This document shows, piece after piece, positions 8,701-10,255 of a stretch of DNA of 10,255 nt. The notes beneath the pieces are model-generated. The model did no database searches. It worked only from the letters and a program-made list of their open reading frames with translations, and was not told where the DNA came from. This DNA is from JBCCSZ01 sp039199225 (GTDB lineage Bacteria > Bacteroidota > Bacteroidia > Chitinophagales > Saprospiraceae). The stretch spans positions 1 through 10,255 of the forward strand of contig JBCCSZ010000282.1 of the NCBI GenBank assembly GCA_039199225.1, given 5' to 3'. Each line of letters starts with the position of its first letter. Positions within the stretch are counted from its first letter, which is position 1. Made by a program: the position numbers and the translations under genes.

Positions 8701-8992
8701 GATTTGGGCCGATGTCCTCAAAGTCGAGCAAGATAAAATTGGCATCAACATCAGCTTTTTTGACATCGGAGGGAATTCCCTCAAGCTCATCAAAACCGTC
8801 AACAAGGTCAACCAGCGATTCGGCGCTAAACTAACGGTGGCCAAGATGTTTAAGCTACCCACCATTTCTTCTTTGTCAAAATACCTGACAGAGGATCATT
8901 CTGAAAAGAAAAAGGAAGATGGCCAAAAGGTAGCGCAAAGCAAGTCGAGAAGAAACCAAACCCTGGCCTTACTGGCTCAAAGAAAACGATAG
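5609..8992 (+). CDS. NRPS module: TubC-like docking domain-C-A(Ser)-PCP
   Basis: This 1127-aa protein is one NRPS elongation module. Residues 1-55 look like a TubC-type beta-hairpin docking domain: a short helix (YQLIADLE), two strands around DGKLKI, then a lysine-containing helix ending IIQYL. The C domain (about 68-490) has HHIITDG with catalytic His192 and a GMFVNTLPLR core. The A domain (about 510-1010) has YTSGSTGKPKG (660-670), YGPTE (808-812), YRTGDLARW (A7), GRIDHQEKIRGFRIE (A8) and Lys1001. Reading the pocket against GrsA gives D706, V707, W710, H749, F778, S780, L807, V815, D816, K1001, which is the serine code known from EntF-type domains. The PCP has Ser1057 in IGGNSL. A basic tail (1106-1127, seven Lys/Arg, no acid) ends the protein. 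It should join the PKS-derived acyl chain to L-serine; no epimerase or thioesterase is present. The start is supported by the docking domain beginning at once after Met1. Confidence 0.97.
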   Translation: MTVYQLIADLENKSAVVDVVDGKLKINIASEYMTADLQQYIKENKAAIIQYLMERKEGVKRIDEKPHYATSSVQKRMFFLYEFDKSSLAYNLPQLIRLEGTLDTEELSKAFRRLIQRHENLRTSFELIDEEPVQKIAASCDFELEQWTAGEELDESIRKFIRPFALDQAPLFRAGLIKVKPNEHILMMDMHHIITDGVSQSILIHDFMQLYSRKSLPPIKLSYKDFAEWQQSKKMVRAADKQFWNNEFAEEAPVLELPTDFKRPQVRKYEGDTFRFDIRPEQTVILEYIAKQENTTMFNMLFAIFYVLLAKLSNQKDVVVGITTAGRQDADLENVIGMFVNTLPLRQRIDGKQSFRAFLRQVQKKTLQGLDHQAYSYEELLDDIKVERNTSHNPLFDVLFSFLNFEEPEFKIPGLSLQPIEKRHKVSKFDLTLTGFETGRKIQMEIEYSTELFQAQTIERFATYFQQVVSTVCADPTLSIADMKIASEEEQEALIWGFNNTNAEFPEQETIVSLFEKQVEKAPDRVALRYEEESMTYRALYQKMCKMAAFLQKKYDLRAGDLAGVMLERGMWLIPSIFGILKSGAAYVPIDPHYPMGRIDSIVEDSGLKLLLTRGKYIEKRQINGTIIVDLDELSAEIEAQNPTDATAVFDSRQLAYVIYTSGSTGKPKGVMIEHSAVVNRIHWMNNKYPITEGDVLLQKTPIVFDVSVWELFWWSFTGASLCLLKPGGEKDPQELIRTIEKNRVTNIHFVPSMLAIFLASIPEDFEFGRLKSLRQVFTSGEALRPEHVNTFGKGIHANCQTELSNLYGPTEATVDVTYFDCTFDEACTLVPIGRPIDNIQLYVLDQFEQLAPVGVSGELCIGGIGLARGYLNNETLTNEKFVAHPRLQGKRIYRTGDLARWMPDGNIEFLGRIDHQEKIRGFRIEPGEIEKQLMTHPAIDEAVVLAKGMDDDKFLAAYYLAQEEIPSVDIRNFLMDKLPEYMVPTFYMHLSEFPLSVNGKLNRKALPDPEVKISETHIPPTGETQKALVEIWADVLKVEQDKIGINISFFDIGGNSLKLIKTVNKVNQRFGAKLTVAKMFKLPTISSLSKYLTEDHSEKKKEDGQKVAQSKSRRNQTLALLAQRKR

Positions 8993-8995
8993 GAA

Positions 8996-9041
8996 TTAAC
9001 ACCGTCAAACATCATTTATCGCCTTTTGCCATTCGGTGTAA
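8996..9041. repeat. Imperfect inverted repeat in the gap before the second PKS gene
   Basis: CACCG (9000-9004) pairs with CGGTG (9034-9038). The stem extends outward to TTA/TAA with one bulged A, leaving a loop of 29 bases. It sits in the 72-base gap between the stop at 8992 and the start at 9065. The loop is long and no T-run follows, so this may be chance; a weak regulatory hairpin is the alternative. Confidence 0.2.
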
Positions 9042-9064
9042 GGCCCCTAAAATTATTTCAATCC

Positions 9065-10255
9065 ATGGAAGAATATACAGGACTGGAAATTGCGGTCATC
9101 GGCATGGCTGGTCGATTTCCAAAGGCCAAAAGCATCAAACAGTTTTGGGAGAATTTAAGGAATGGGGAAGATTGCATCAGCGAATTTTCCTACGAAGAAG
9201 CACTGGAGGAGGGCGAAAGTGAAGAGTCGTTGAACGATCCGGCTTATGTCAAATCGAATGCTTTTTTGGAAGACAAAGAGTTTTTTGATTCCAATTTTTT
9301 CAACTATCGTCCAGATGAGGCAGAGTTGATGGACCCCCAAGTCCGAATTTTTCATGAATGTTGCTGGAAGGCGTTGGAAGACAGTGGCTACAGCAGTGAA
9401 AACCCTCGCCAAAACATCAGCTTGTTTGCTGCGGGTGCGCCGAACATCAATTGGGGCATGTACTCCTTGTTTAAAAATCAAGAGGGGCTGGTCGACGAAT
9501 ACTCTGCTTCCAACCTTCGGGAGATTACTTTTATGAGCACCAGGGTTTCCTACAAGCTCAACCTGAGAGGTCCGGCCGTTTTTATCAACTCGGCCTGTTC
9601 GTCTTCCCTAATTGCCATTCACCAAGCCTGTGCCAGCCTCCTAATGGGGGAGTGTGAAATGGCCTTGGCAGGTGGTGTTCGGGTCAACAACTATTCCCGA
9701 AAAGGTTATGTCTATGAAGAAAATATGATCCTATCCAAAGATGGAAAATGTCGGCCATTCGATGTGGATTCCAGTGGGACCGTCGGTGGGGAAGGAGCTG
9801 GTATCGTGGTGTTGAAAAGGTTACAGGATGCCATCGAAGATGGAGATAATATTTATGCCATCATCAAAGGCAGTTCGATGAACAACGATGGCAGCGATAA
9901 GGTTGGTTACACTGCTCCCAGCGTCGAAGGTCAAGCGAGTTTGATCAGTCGGGCGCAGCAAATGGCTGGCGTGGAGGCGGATAGTATTCAGTATATTGAG
10001 GCACATGGTACAGCGACGGAATTGGGTGATCCCATTGAAATTGAAGCACTCAACGAAGCCTTTGCACACAACACCCAAAAGCATTGTGCCATTGGCTCCG
10101 TCAAGTCAAATATCGGGCATCTGGATACAGCGGCTGGCGTGGCTGGCTTTATCAAAACGGTCTTGGCGATTCACCATCGGGAGATTCCTGCGAGCTTGCA
10201 TTTCACTGCCCCTAATCCAAAGATCAATTTTCAGGATGGACCATTTTACGTCAAC
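9065..10255 (+). CDS. Type I PKS, N-terminal ketosynthase domain, 3'-partial
   Basis: An open frame of 397 codons runs from the ATG at 9065 to the window end without a stop. It codes for a ketosynthase that starts within about seven residues of Met1 (EIAVIGMAGRFP). The active residues are all present: Cys178 in SACSSS, His314 in HGTAT and His352 in SNIGH. These numbers match those of the KS at 1009 exactly, so there is no net insertion or deletion between the two over this span. Small differences include HGTAT against HGTGT, and MDPQVR against MNPQIR; both depart from the common DPQQR motif. It should accept the seryl chain from the PCP of the NRPS just upstream (72-base gap) and elongate it. 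The AT and later domains lie beyond the window, so extender and reduction state are unknown. The start is supported by gap-free alignment to the N-terminus of the gene 2 protein. Confidence 0.96.
   Translation, partial: MEEYTGLEIAVIGMAGRFPKAKSIKQFWENLRNGEDCISEFSYEEALEEGESEESLNDPAYVKSNAFLEDKEFFDSNFFNYRPDEAELMDPQVRIFHECCWKALEDSGYSSENPRQNISLFAAGAPNINWGMYSLFKNQEGLVDEYSASNLREITFMSTRVSYKLNLRGPAVFINSACSSSLIAIHQACASLLMGECEMALAGGVRVNNYSRKGYVYEENMILSKDGKCRPFDVDSSGTVGGEGAGIVVLKRLQDAIEDGDNIYAIIKGSSMNNDGSDKVGYTAPSVEGQASLISRAQQMAGVEADSIQYIEAHGTATELGDPIEIEALNEAFAHNTQKHCAIGSVKSNIGHLDTAAGVAGFIKTVLAIHHREIPASLHFTAPNPKINFQDGPFYVN

Noticed and set aside
8866..8992. Thioesterase or epimerase at the end of the second NRPS
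   Set aside because: Only a short basic tail of about 30 residues follows the PCP, far too short for either domain.

Overview
The window lies inside a multi-enzyme natural-product assembly line. All four coding regions are on the + strand, read left to right and fill almost all of the sequence. They alternate between non-ribosomal peptide synthetase (NRPS) and type I polyketide synthase (PKS), with one module per protein where the protein is complete. Base composition is moderate, starts lack a convincing Shine-Dalgarno sequence and lie in A/T-rich stretches, and both KS domains look alike. This suggests a Bacteroidota host (for example a Saprospiria, Cytophagia or Chitinophagia type bacterium), but that is an inference from style and is not proved.

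Layout: (1) 1-1007, the 3' end of an NRPS gene: the C-terminal part of an adenylation (A) domain, a peptidyl carrier protein (PCP) and an acidic tail. (2) 1009-5499, a complete PKS module, KS-AT-KR-ACP, 1496 aa, starting one base after the previous stop. (3) A 109-base gap with a perfect 7-bp inverted repeat. (4) 5609-8992, a complete NRPS module, 1127 aa: TubC-like docking domain, C, A, PCP and a basic tail. Its A-domain specificity residues read D-V-W-H-F-S-L-V-D-K, a classical serine code. (5) A 72-base gap. (6) 9065-10255, the first 397 residues of a second PKS, all KS and closely parallel to the KS of gene 2.

Working model: the amino acid on the gene 1 PCP is passed to the gene 2 KS and extended with malonyl-CoA. 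The KR reduces the keto group to give a gamma-amino-beta-hydroxy (statine-like) unit on the ACP. The acidic tail of gene 2 docks on the beta-hairpin domain at the N-terminus of gene 3, which condenses the chain with serine. The seryl PCP then feeds the KS of gene 4. The visible part of the gene 1 A domain also agrees with a serine code, so the line may make repeated Ser-malonate units. No loading domain, thioesterase, epimerase, tailoring enzyme, transporter or regulator is visible, so the cluster continues on both sides. No RNA gene, mobile element or CRISPR array was seen. The enzyme families are well known; what may be new is the product and the way the subunits are matched.
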